From NCBI GenBank assembly GCA_037447655.1, contig JBBHKE010001242.1, positions 126,001 through 162,655 on the forward strand: a DNA stretch of 36,655 nt. The letters are read 5' to 3'. Made by a program: the position numbers and the translations under genes. The DNA is from Zygnema cylindricum (Eukaryota; Streptophyta; Zygnematophyceae; Zygnematales; Zygnemataceae). Below the pieces are notes generated by a model. It saw nothing but the letters and a program-made list of their open reading frames with translations, was not told where the DNA came from and did not search any database. Within the stretch, counting starts at the first letter, position 1. Each line of letters opens with the position of its first letter. Positions 1-12,000 of the stretch are shown in pieces.

Positions 1-2388
1 TAAACCTGCGTCGACCGTGAAAATTGTTGTTTTTTTTTATGACGGTCGACGTTCGCAACCGGGACATTTTTTTAACCGCCGTTACAACATTTCGCCTGTC
101 AAAGTTATTTAACGGATTGACTGTCAAATCTAAACATAAAGGTACGTAGCTTGTACGAAAATGTACTTCAAATGTACATTTTCTGACAACTACCTGCGCG
201 CAGCAAAAATCGTCTCTGCGATTAGCAATTCCCTTAAAAAAATGCGAAAGAGCCAAGGTTGTACGTGTGTACACCGGCCAGCAACTGGAATGCCGTGACA
301 AACGCCTAAGGGTGGCATTCCATCAGACGAAAATTGAGGTTGTTTACATAAATTTGGACCTCTCCGTTCTACGCCGTACCCTTTATTTTGTTTCTATACG
401 CGAACAACGTTACTTGCCAATATTCTCCAAAGGTGTCTGGTGACCGTTGGATATTTTTTCGCGAAGCATTCGCGTCAAAAGTCGAGGTACATCACCATTT
501 ACAGAAAAAATTGAGCCACGACACGTTGGATAATGAACATACTGTCAAGATGTCAGCGAACGGAAATAAAAAAAAATTGCACATTGTTTATGCATTATAA
601 AATCCAATGAAATCACAAAAGTAATCTAGTAACGAGCTTTCGTCCCGCTATTTTTGTTACCACCCATGCCTCACACTATTTGTGCCCACGCTCATCCGTC
701 ACACTATTTACGGCTCTGCATTTCCGTTACGTTATTCCTTCCAACCTTTCAGCTTCGCTGTTTCCCGCCCTCTCTCACATCTTTTCAACTTCATAAACAG
801 AAACCCTAAAAGATGAGCTGCTATCAAAGGCAAGGCGTAACAGAACTTCTGTTGTACGATCACCTGGTATGCAATTAATGGTTTAAAATTTTAAGTTATA
901 GCCGGTCGGCATGAAAGATATTTGTAGATTTTCAATATCCGATATTTAGTTACGTGGTATCATTTTTTTTTTTTACACGTGGATTACAAACTCTGCGCGA
1001 TAGAACATCGTTCAAAATGTAGCATTCTGTAATTCTGACCTTACGATTACAGAAATTCCTGATGGAACGCCATCCTGAAATCAAAATCTTGTCGGCAATC
1101 GTACCTTGTGACATCAGCTGCCACGTCAACTGCATCGCACTGGACATCGGCACAGTGTATCGATACGATGCGATGCGATGTGCATCACCAACCATACCCG
1201 CAATCCTATTTCAGGATGTTTTTTTATTTAATTACCCGGCGCCTACGTGTCGGTGTTTACAAAACCACGTAATTCCCCAACGTAGAATTAGATTTATGCA
1301 AATTTTGTAGCTTAGGAAGTCCATTTCTGGCGCATGTAGAGAGAAGTATTCAATATAAACATGTAAGCGAGTGCGATCGTGCGACGCTCGAACTGCGCCG
1401 CTCACGGACATGTGGGCCTTCAGCCCCCAAACGTACACGGTTCGATTCTCGACTCACTCGCGCGACCGCACGCCTAGAGGAATAAACGTTCGTATTTCCC
1501 TCGAATTTTGCAATACTCCGCACTTCGGTATTTTCTGCTTTGGCGTGAATTCTGATCCTACCCAAGTTATTTTCAAAGCATCGCAATTGAACCAGGGCTG
1601 TCCTGGAATCTCCAACGGCAGGTTTCCAAAGCCAGCCTCCGTACTTCAATCTGTACGACTGTCCCCTTCAAAATTTCAAATGGCTTTTCAAATCTCACAT
1701 TATCGCCTTTCGTGGAACTTCTTCCAATTCCTGGGAGGCTCCGCACGCTCAACCACGTCTTCAAGCGCTCTCTACTTGCGCCACGTGTTTGCGGACTTTT
1801 TGACAAGAATATGAATGAGCAGGAGCAGATTACCTTTGTTAATTCAAACTTAGCCTTTATGAACTCAAACTTACCCTTGTGAATTCAAACTTTGAAGGGC
1901 CCTTCTTTGTGGTCTCGTCAGCCAGAAATGCACTTGTAAGCCAGCAGCTGGATCTTCTCGGAGCCTCCAAGAGATTAGAGAGGCCTACAAGCTCACATTG
2001 TTGACCTTTGCAACAGCCTCGCTGACACAGCCATTTTGATGGACTGCTTTCAGGTCAAGGTCAAGTTTGGACAGAAAACCAAGACCAAGATAAAGTCGAA
2101 GATGTTTGGATAAGAGATATGACTCGACGGTCGATTGAAAATTACCGTAAACAGGCGAATGATGTGAATAAGAAAGGAGCTTGAGTCCTAGAATGGCATT
2201 TGCAATTTGCACAGAGCTGAATTATGGTGGCTTTTGTCCGTACCTCAGGCGCACATTAGCTTTAACACTATATTCAGTGACCTGCTATCAATTCGTTGAT
2301 AAACTCGAGTGAATCACTAAAACCGGTTCCTTTGATCAGATTGTCAACCTAGTTCAAAATTTCATTCAACTTCAGAGTTTTCTTCCCA
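1..2388. other. Upstream intergenic region, no supported gene
   Basis: No reading frame here has recognisable domains, conserved motifs or a consistent exon structure. The longest frame (about 147 codons near 1371-1814, + strand) is mirrored by open frames on the opposite strand and looks like chance in a locally GC-richer patch. A minus-strand stretch near 1985-2212 contains a short LGLGFLSKLDLDL-like string that faintly recalls a retroelement aspartic protease, but the neighbouring frames are broken and I do not call it. Promoter elements for the downstream glucosidase must lie near the 3' end of this block, but no TATA box stands out. Confidence 0.5.
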
Positions 2389-5300
2389 ATGGATAGAGTA
2401 CAACGGAAACGTTCCGTAATTTCATTTCTGATTCAGTTTCAGTTTTGCTGCCTTTCCTGGCAGCTTACTACTGCCAAGAATTTGGAGCTTTTGCCTGGTT
2501 GGGCGGGAGGTTACCAGCTTGAAAGTAAGACAGAGTGCCCTAATCGCCTAGGTTCTGATGCAAATCTTAAACTCATTCGACCAACAGAAACATATGGTCA
2601 AGATTTATCAAATCTGAAAGTCTCTATCAGGTAATATTTCTGCTTTCGAGTCCTTGAGTTATGCACCGTCTGCTTAAAAGACGAGGTGAACGGCACATTG
2701 TCCTCTCCATTATATAAGAAGAAAGAGGCAAATAAAATATCGTAACACGGGAAAAAAGAACTTTATTGAATATGAAACACGTATGAAATAAAAATAATAA
2801 TAACAGGGGTTTTAAATTTATTTGAAATATTGCTAGTTTCTATTGAATAAATGAATGGTGAATGAAAAAATAATAACAGGAATTATAAAGATTATTTGAA
2901 ATATTGTTGGATTTTATTGGATAAGTGAATGGTGAATGGATAATTGATATGGTTTATGCTAATGTGCTTAAACCCCCAACCACTGACACTGAAGTTGCTG
3001 TGCTTATAGGCATGAAACTCCAGAAAGGCTTCATGTCCACATCACAAGCTCCGGACAAATTTGCCGTTGGGAAGTTCCCCAGAGCTTACTTCCACGACCC
3101 GTGATAATGGACTTAAACACTACATGTGGTCCAGACGGCAGCGATTTCCAGCCTGCATTGGACATACAATTTACAGAAAATCCATTTGGCTTTGCAGTGA
3201 TAAGGCGAGAAACCAATGAAGTTTTGTTCAACTCAACACCAGCCAAATCGCAAGAATTTGGACCTTTGGTATTTAAGCAACAATACTTAGAGCTGTCAAC
3301 ATCTCTTCCAAAACAATCGGCATTGTATGGACTCGGTGAAATTACTCGACCAGGCTTCAGGCTGGTCCCTGGGAGCAACTATACTCTGTTTAATTCCGAC
3401 ATTGAAAGTAGAACCGTTGGAGTTGACCTTTACGGTTCACACCCCTTCTATCTCGATGTGAGAGAAAATGGAAATGCCCACGGTGTTTTCCTTTTGAACA
3501 GCAATGGAATGGATGTGCTTTATAGGGAAGACTTTCTGACATACAGAGTTATTGGAGGAATTTTTGACTTCTACTTTTTTTCCGGTTCGTCTCCGTTGTC
3601 AGTAATTCAACAGTATACTGAACTCATTGGTCGCCCAGCACCAATGCCATACTGGACTCTAGGTGAGTCGTATTTGTTTGAGTGTTAAACTTGGTATTTA
3701 CTGGATGCTGTCAGGCAAATGAATTATTTTTCATAAGATGTGTTGGAAACGTCCAATTTGTTTCGTTGTCAAGCTGTAGAAGAGCAGATTTCTGTCCAGC
3801 CAGATATTGCTGAATATTAGATTACATTGTCTGATCGTAGTCCCAAAAAATATTTATTCATAATATACAATTTGGTTTTCCTTTCAGGTTGGCAGCAGAG
3901 CAGGTTCGGGTACAAAAGCATCGACGAATTGGAAGAGGTCGTGGAGAATTATACAATGGCAAACATACCTCTGGAAGTGATGTGGAGTGATATTGACTAC
4001 ATGCATATGTGGAAGGATTTTACCGTGGACCCTCTACGATACCCTCTTAACAGAACCGCCGCATTTATCGAACAACTGCATCGCAATAACCAACGATATG
4101 TTATTATAATTGATCCAGGTACTCGATTCAATAGAGACACAAAGGCACATCCAATGAAGGACATGTCTCACGTGTTTTGTGATTGTCTCATGCTTGTAAT
4201 TTCAAAGTTTTGTATGAGGTTGTCATTTATGTGAGACGAATTTTTCAAGGCCATGCCATATCCAAATAGTTGGCATAACAAGGATCCATGCGATTTCGAT
4301 AAATGAAATGAAGCTAACTTTGTTTCCAATAGCTAAATTTACATTCCCATGTTTTGACTACTCTTGTGTTTGGAATTTGATGACAACAAAGTAATATAAG
4401 GTGTCATTTTGATATTGCAGGCATCCATGTTGAAAAAAACTATTCCGCTTATGAACGAGGGATTGAACAGGACATTTTCCTCCGAGACACTCGAGGTGGA
4501 TATTATGTCGGCCAGGTTTGGCCTGGGCCTGTTCACTTCCCAGATTTCTTGCACCCAAACATAGAGTCATATTGGTTAGAGGAGATAAAAAACTTTTACA
4601 AGCTTCTTCCATTTGACGGCCTTTGGATTGACATGAATGAATGCTCCAACTTTTGCACTGGAATTGTTTGTGCAATTCCTGGTCACTCCTGTCCTGAATC
4701 CCGTGCGGATCCTTTTACGTGTTGCTTGGTTTGTGACAAAACCTTGGTGACTCCATGGGACGACCCTCCGTATAAGATAAATGCAAGAGGGAACTATTCC
4801 CCCCTTCATACAAAAACTATAGCCATGAGTGCACAACATTTCAACGGTATTCTTGAATACGATGCTCACAATCTTTACGGGTTATCAGAGGCTGTGGTCA
4901 CTAACAATGCTTTTCGCAAAATTACCAAAAAGAGACCGTTTATTCTCTCCCGTTCGACATTTCCCGGATCTGGTTCACATACAGCACACTGGACTGGAGA
5001 CAATGGTGCCTCATGGGAAGACATGGCTTATTCCATTCCTCAAATATTAAACTTTGGTCTGTTTGGTATACCCATGGTTGGGGCTGACATTTGTGGTTTT
5101 ATTGGCCCTACAAACGAGGAGCTTTGTCAACGCTGGGTTCAGTTAGGAGCTTTTTATCCATTTGCAAGAGATCACTCAGATATACATAGTACTCCACAGG
5201 AGCCTTACCGATGGGAATCTGTTGCCAACTCAGCCGGAAAGTCTTTGATACTACGATACACTTTACTCCCTGTTCTTTACACTTTGGTTTATGAATCACA

Positions 5301-6036
5301 TATACTTGGGTCTCCCATAGCCAGACCTCTTTTTTTCAGCTTCCCGACGGATCCTACAGCTTTGAACATCGACAAACAATTTCTACTTGGAGACAACATT
5401 TTGGTCTCGCCAGTATTGAAACCAGGAGCTGTCAATGTTCTAGCGTACTTTCCCCCTGGAACCTGGTACAACCTCTTTAACTACACAGAAGTGGTATCTT
5501 CTGAAAGTGGAAAATGGATTACTCTCGATTCTCCTATGGATGTCATTCCTGTTCATGTCCGTAATGGATGTATTCTTCCAACGCAAGAGGCGGCTCTCAC
5601 AACAACAGAAGCTCGAACGACACCGTTTTCACTCCTCGTAACATTTGCTCCAAAGCTAATGAATCAATCAGCTTCGGGGCAATTATTCCTTGACGATGGA
5701 GAGAGAATAGATATGAAATTGTTTCCGGGCATGTCGACATTGATCAAGTTCAATGCAAGTTTAGTTAATGGGAGAGTTGGTCTTTTGAACTCCATCGTCG
5801 ATTTTCCTCAGTTCGCAGAATCGCAGAAATGGGTTTTGGACCGAGTTATTCTTTTTGGAGTGGAAGGAAGAGTTTTAGAGAAACTTTCATTAAATGGAGC
5901 CTCTAAGCTTAATGACGGAACTATAAACGTCCAATTTTCTGGTCCGGTATTAACGATTCAGGGACTTCGACATCCAGTGAGCAAAACATTTCAACTTATG
6001 TGGAGTACTGCAGATGGTTCTGCCAGTTTTGATTAA
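2389..6036 (+). CDS. Secreted GH31 alpha-glucosidase / alpha-xylosidase, complete, 4 exons
   Basis: Exons 2389-2630, 3010-3662, 3888-4118 and 4421-6036 (stop TAA) give 913 aa with all phases closing. Seen: an N-terminal basic and hydrophobic signal peptide (about residues 1-29), then the beta-sandwich domain with a RWEVP / LLPRP segment, the FGYKS motif opening the barrel, catalytic nucleophile motif WIDMNE (Asp446), a cysteine-rich loop after it, acid/base motif HWTGDN (Asp569), then GADICGF and the ARDHSD motif near the barrel end, followed by C-terminal beta domains. Length and the Cys-rich loop match plant apoplastic or vacuolar GH31 enzymes. Family knowledge: these retaining exo-glycosidases release alpha-glucose from maltose/starch or alpha-xylose from xyloglucan oligosaccharides; sequence alone does not separate the two. 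Several N-x-S/T sites fit a secretory route. The ATG at 2389 is chosen because it starts the signal peptide. The gene appears intact. Confidence 0.93.
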
Positions 6037-6296
6037 ACGTAAAACCGGGCGATCTATCTGAAATAGTTTGGAACAAAAAATATAATACCATTTTGTCATT
6101 TTGTTAACATTTCACCTATTACATGCTCAAGCAGCAATTTTTGACACAGGCTACTATGTTTAACCTGTAACTACTCGTTACTAGTTTTTTTTTTCTCTGA
6201 TTCACTAAAAGGTCAGAATTTATAGAGAATCACTTAGTGAATCTTGAGTTACATATATGATGAAGCTGTAGCCTGTTATGGAAAAGAGACCAAGGT

Positions 6297-6478
6297 GCAT
6301 TTAAAAGGAATAGTAAAAGGGAATGGGATAGTATTTTAGAAAGGGAAAAAAATAGTAGTTTAAAAGGGAATGGGTAAGTAGTTTAACAGGGAATGGGATA
6401 ATAGTTTAAAGGGGAATAAGATAGTACTTTAAAAGGGAATGGAATAGTAGTTTACAAGGGAATGAGATAGTAGTTTCA
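6297..6478. repeat. Minisatellite, unit about 26-30 bp
   Basis: Six to seven imperfect tandem units built around AAAAGGGAATGGGATAGTA with an ATAGTAGTTT spacer follow each other. Unit length varies by a few bases, and one unit is interrupted by an A-run. It lies in the glucosidase 3' flank, about 260 bases past the stop. Confidence 0.85.
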
Positions 6479-7597
6479 TAATGTTGTAATAAAGTGCTTC
6501 CTTCGTAGTCCTACATACAGACAGAAAAACCTGCTGCCTATTATTTCGTCGGATGTACTTCTTATCGTACTTTTAGAGACAGATTGGACTGGAATAGTTA
6601 GTTTTTCTTCCTTTGTTATTTTTTGTCAAACTTAATCCAACATATTTCTTTCCATCTCATTGTTCTTGGTTACCAATGACTTCAATGGAGTATGTTTGGA
6701 ATGTTGTCATGAGTGACCAGATTCTCAAATAAAAAGTTTGCAGACTACAATGGTTGGTGGAAGTCTTAACTATGCATATGAATCCTCGTTGATGATTTCA
6801 GTTTTGCAAATGTTTGTGGAAAACTTGGTCTTGTAGACTATCTAATGAAACTCATGTTTTCCTGTTCGCTTGTAGGCTTGTAGGTAAAGAGGTATTGCTT
6901 CCTCTTCTTCTTCTTTTTTGGCTATGCAAACTGATGAACTGCGGATTACAATAAATAGTGGAGATACCTGAAGCTGGACGTGAAAGAAATATTTATGTGC
7001 ACTCAGTCGAACCTTCAGCTTGTATTTATGTGTGTGAACGTCCAGTATTACTTGTTCATTATCCACAAGTTGAGCTTATCTTAGATGCACGTTAAATAAT
7101 TAAATAAGCATTGAAAAGAAGTGAGACATCGTTGCAAATTTCTTGCTTTTAAGTGACAAGTTGTTGAAAACCTATACATGACAAATGATTATTAATTGAT
7201 AACCATAATCTATGACTGCAATGCGCATGAGAAATTTTGTTGAGAAACATTTTCGACTGTTCAACCTTTGTACATACCTTTGTACCTGTGTACATTTGCC
7301 AGGATTAGTAGGTTCGGTCACCAAGATAACAACTTTGTCAATTGGGTAAACATAGGGTCATACAACATTGGAAAGGAGGATTTTCTAACAACAATCCTAA
7401 GAGGAAACATATAGTAGCATATACTGCAAAACTATCCATAATACCCGAAGATGACTGCTGAAAATAAAAAGTGAGCGTCTTTTTACAAGTACAGTCGGTT
7501 AACCACAAACAAAACTAAATCCCAAACACCGATAATGATACGCTAACCCAAATAGCGCATAACAAAAGTCACTTTAGATTACAACCACTAGTGTTGC

Positions 7598-7841
7598 GAC
7601 TCCGTGAATCGGACCTATCAATGTTGTCCTTGCTACTTTTCATCTTTCCTCTGTGCACACTTGTCAAATTAGTAATCCGACTATTGCGATAGAATGAAAC
7701 GGAATCCTATTTACTGGTTGCCAATATGCGAATGACTTCAAAAGTGAAAAGTTGATTAAAGTGGATTAATGATTAAATATTAATGTTAATTAACATACAA
7801 ACCCTAATAGAACATGCACACGAATAGCGGTTCACTATGTA
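7598..7841. mobile_element. Decayed copy of the TACACCG palindromic MITE
   Basis: The left side has CTCCGTGAATCGG followed after about 50 bases by CTCTGTGCACACTTGTCAAATT, matching the left arm of the intact copy at 17447-17668 with many substitutions. The right side has AACCCTAATAG and GAATAGCGGTTCACTATGTAG, matching the right arm but split by a small insertion. It is the most diverged of the five copies, so its boundaries are approximate. Confidence 0.6.
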
Positions 7842-9025
7842 GACTTCAAATTGCTTACCAATTCCAATGGACCTACAGCCTCATTTTTTAGATAGACGGG
7901 ACAGATTTCACATCACCTAATAACAAACTACAAATAAGATTACAATTAGAAAGGTTCTTTTCTGATGACAAAACAAGTTTTTTCTAAAAGTCCATCGCAT
8001 AGATTAAAAACTATTTCCATTTTAACAATCCAGTATTTGCAACAATCGACAAAATTTTGTTCAAGAAAATCATAAATTACGATCAGGAAATGAAGAAAAA
8101 AAAAATCTTCAAATTTCATAGTATCGCGAGTGTTTAAACATATTGTAACTAGAGACTCCCATCCCATGTAAAATATAAACTACAAATCCACTCTACATTT
8201 GACCTCTCTGTCTCGAAAGAAACCAAAGTTTGCTAAAGAATAATCGTTTAAAATGAATTATGTACACTAAAAGCCAAAATCTGTCAGTGATATAGAAACA
8301 GAACAAAAAACAATTTTTTTGTCCAGCTGCCCGGAATTCATATTCTAGCTGATCAACGTATGTGAAAATTCTCGCCCAAAAACTTTTTTTCCCCTCGAAT
8401 ACATTTGAGCGTTTCAGAACTCCATTAGGTCAAAAATGGAATATGCCAAAAATACAAAAAAGAAGTGTCAAAATGGAGCTCTGATTCCAGGATGCAATTT
8501 TTTTTCAACTGCCCGATGATTGTTTTCCGGCTGCCCAGCAGTTGCCAATAATTCTCCCTGCAAAAAATTTCTTCCTTCCGCACTTCCCTTTCTGACGCAC
8601 CTCCAAAAAGAAATAAAAAAGAAAAAAGAAAAAAACGAAAGAAACTCGGCAAAAATGATGGTCTTTTTTTTTTTTTGGAACTGCCCCGACTTGCCTGAAA
8701 CATTTGCAAAAATATTTCTTCAACATTCCCTTTCGAATTTTTGGCACAGATAATCCGTCGACAAATTTTTTTTTTTCTATTACGCTGCCCCTACTGTTTT
8801 TTTTTTCGCGCAGGGTGTAGTATTTCCCTTTCGTCGCACCGGATGAACTTCTTTTCCTCATTACTGTACAATTGGTACTTTCGAAACCAAAAGGTCTTTC
8901 GTAAACATTAGTGCGTTGGTACAATAGTTCTTCGTAAACAATTACTCTACCGTACAATATGTGATTCGTACAATAGTCCATGTACAAGTACTCTTCCGTA
9001 CAATAGGTCTTTTCCACGTCCCAAA

Positions 9026-12000
9026 TCACAACTCGAAACTGACGGAATGGAAGTGGAAGGCCGCTGTACTTTCCGTACAGAATCCTTGTCGTTTTCTGCA
9101 CTCCTTTGCCACAGTCTCCTGGAGCCCCGAAGGTCCGCTGACCAAAACTCCCAAATGTTTTTCCGAACTTGTCCTACTTACGGAGTCGAAAATTTCTGTG
9201 AAAAAAAGGAGAGAGAAAATAAGTAAAAACAGAAAGGTGGATAATTAAAAAGAAACATGAAAAAGTGAACAAAAAGACATAAACAAACAATGAGAAATGA
9301 AATTGAGAAGTTAAAAAGATACTAAAAAAACCAAATAAGCGGATGAATAACTGATGAAATAAACGAATAATGAATCTAATAAACTAACAAAAAGGCAACC
9401 TGCCCGAGTATTTTTACTCTTGCCCGATGTCTTATTCAGACATTTCCCCGCCCAACCAAGACTGCCAGAGATTTTTTTCTGCCCCAAATTCTAAAATTTC
9501 GAATTTGCCTCTCACCTGATAAGTTTGGCCTTGATCCGTACGTCACATCACTTGCCCTAAAAAACGTCTCTTTCCTCTCCTTCTGTATACCATTTAGCCC
9601 CTGATTTTCACCACTTTCCATACTAATAACATCCTCTTTCTCCTCTCTCACCTCTCCTCCTCCATTATTCTCTTTCAAATTTCCATTTCCTCCAACATTT
9701 TTTGATAGAAATCCTAAATACTTCCAAATTCTTGCACTAAAATAGTACCACAAAACAACAACTCCTCCAAAAATACCGACTCCCGAAAAAATCGATAAAC
9801 AGACGAGAGTTCCTCTCAACCAGAAAGGAAAAAATTTGTAGGTTCCGAAATCGAAGGGATATATAATATACTTTTCGCAAATCACGATAGATAAAATAGT
9901 TCCAACAGTGGAAAATAGGATAAGAGAAAATGAGGTTAAGGGACACCCAGTTCCCGCAAGGGGCATTATGGGGTTTATCCCTGACACTAATTTTTTCGAA
10001 CTCTGACAGTTTTCTCCATTTAACTGTTTTTCGACCGAAACTTTCCTACTTTCTCCTCCTCCTCTCTCCCGTTCTCCTCCTCCACTATCTCCAATTGTAC
10101 CCTCTCCTTCTCCATCTCCGTTTTCTCCAGGTTCTATGTAACAATTTCCGTTAGAGACAACAGAAGTTTCGAAACAGCAACTTTCAAGATCAGGTTCTGT
10201 TTCTTGTGTGACAAAAATTAGGGTTTTGAGGTTGAGAGAGGGAGAAGATTGTTCTAAAAATCTGGTTTTTTGGGAAAGAGTTTCTGTGGTTTTCAGTTCC
10301 GATGAATGTCTTACAGACCATATAAAGACAATTTCTTTCGGAAGATTCATCCTATTTTGATCGTCGGTTTTAGTATTGGCTCGATGAAGTTTCTCTGAAA
10401 TTTCCTCCAAAATAGCGAAAAATGGAACCACTCCGATTCCCCCGGCCACCAAAATTAGTGTGGAATACCTGAAAAAAAAGGGGGATAAAAAAAATCAAAA
10501 TGAAAAATTGAAGAAATAGATACATAAATGAATTAAGAAAGATAGTTAAATCGAGAAAGTACAAAGAAGGTTCTTAAACCGAAAAAGAGTTGAAGGTCTT
10601 ACTGAAGATAATACTCGTATTCGTGACAATACGGTCCCTCCACTCCAATTCTTGAAGGGTATTTAAAAGGACAAAGACTTTTTTCTCGGGAATTTTTTTC
10701 TCCGGCGATTGTTTCTTGCAAAAGGTTTTTTTGGGAAAGATTATTTGACCAAGTACCGAGAGGCTTAATAAGAACTTTTAAAGAAGAGGGAGAGGAAAAG
10801 GACGAAGAAGCAATACTGAAAGGATGCCATTGGAGGAGAGAAGATTTTGGATCTTGGATAAAGACAAAACTGAGAGACTTGTGATGCAAATCTGCACGGG
10901 AAGCAATAAAAAAACAAAATAGAAACAGACAAAACAGAAAAGACAAAATTAGAACAGAATGGAAAGAAAAGTAAGAAATTGAAAGGATAATTCCTAAGGA
11001 AAATTAAAAAAGATAAAAAGACATGAAAATACAAACAGAAAGAAAAACAAAAACAAAAAACAAAATGACAAAATATCACAAACAAAATTGGAAACTGAAG
11101 CACATTTTGGTCAAGAATAGATTTGGTGGTCTTAATTAATGCATTCAAAAAATCGTTAAAAACAAATTTCAAACAAAAAAAGACAGAAAACACCAACAAT
11201 ACCTTCCCAAAAACAACCCTCCCTCTCTCTCCCTCCCTCTCCCCCTCCCCCTCTCCTCTGAGCAGTTTCCCTTATTTTCCTGCTTTCCTAATTTGCCCGT
11301 TTCCTTCTCTTGTCTGTTTCCTTCTCTTGTCCCTTTCTTACTTCTTGGTTTCGGGATGACAAGTTGCACCGTCCCACACGGCAGTACAGAAGAAGACAAA
11401 ACCCCAACGTTTTGCCTCGACTGAATAAGACGAAGGAATCGGTCGAGAGCGAATAGCGTGACGGCAGCGAGGATGACAGAAAAGTCAGAATCGCCGCGAT
11501 GCATCGCCAAACCCAATAGGAAAACGACATAAAGTTGATGGGTATTAAAAAAAAGCTCAAATTTTTTCACCCGAATGGGTTTAATTGCCGTTACCCAAAT
11601 AGCCCATCCGGCTAAAAGGGCAATTTCTCCTGGAACAATCGCCACTCTGAGTCTCGACCACTCGAAAACCTGACCAATGGGAGAGCAGGAAAGAAGAAAA
11701 GAGAAACGAAAAGAAAAGAAAAGAAAAGCAGTGAGACAAAAAGAAAAGAAAGAAAAGAAAAGAGGAGAAAGAAAATCTCAGAAAGAATAAAAAAATGGAA
11801 AAATACGGATCGATTTTGGAAGGCTGTATACATATCTCTCTCACCTTTTCCCAAAATTGGCCCCAGTCGAATCCCCCTCCTCCCTCTCTCTCACCCTCTC
11901 CCTCACCCTCTCCCTCTCCCTCCCTCTGCGTCCCTACCCCTCTCCTCCCTCACCTTGTTCCAAAGTTGTTCCAAAAGAATCCACTCTCATGTACACCGTC

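Larger units (their letters stand above)
6037..9025. other. Intergenic region between convergent genes, no supported gene
   Basis: This spans the 3' sides of the glucosidase (+) and the ferric reductase (-). It holds a minisatellite (6297-6478), a decayed MITE (about 7598-7841), and AT-rich unique sequence. An AATAAA hexamer at about 6486 could be a poly(A) signal for the glucosidase but would imply a 3' UTR of about 470 bases. A run of GTACAATAG-like words at about 8870-9010 lies just downstream of the reductase stop codon, in its 3' UTR. The longest open frame (minus, 8505-9101) overlaps the last reductase exon in a different frame and is a shadow. Confidence 0.55.

Noticed and set aside
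1380-1490. GGTTCGATTCTCGA B-box-like word, possible tRNA
   Set aside because: Flanking bases do not form a T-stem or acceptor stem.
1371-1814. 147-codon + strand frame and overlapping minus frames
   Set aside because: No family resemblance; open in several frames at once, as expected from local composition.
1985-2212. LGLGFLSKLDLDL string resembling a retroelement protease
   Set aside because: Short, without the catalytic D-T/S-G motif and surrounded by broken frames; not enough to call a retroelement.
8505-9101. 198-codon minus-strand frame
   Set aside because: It overlaps FRO exon 8 in another frame; the conserved C-terminus is in the exon frame, and the rest is K/F-rich noise.
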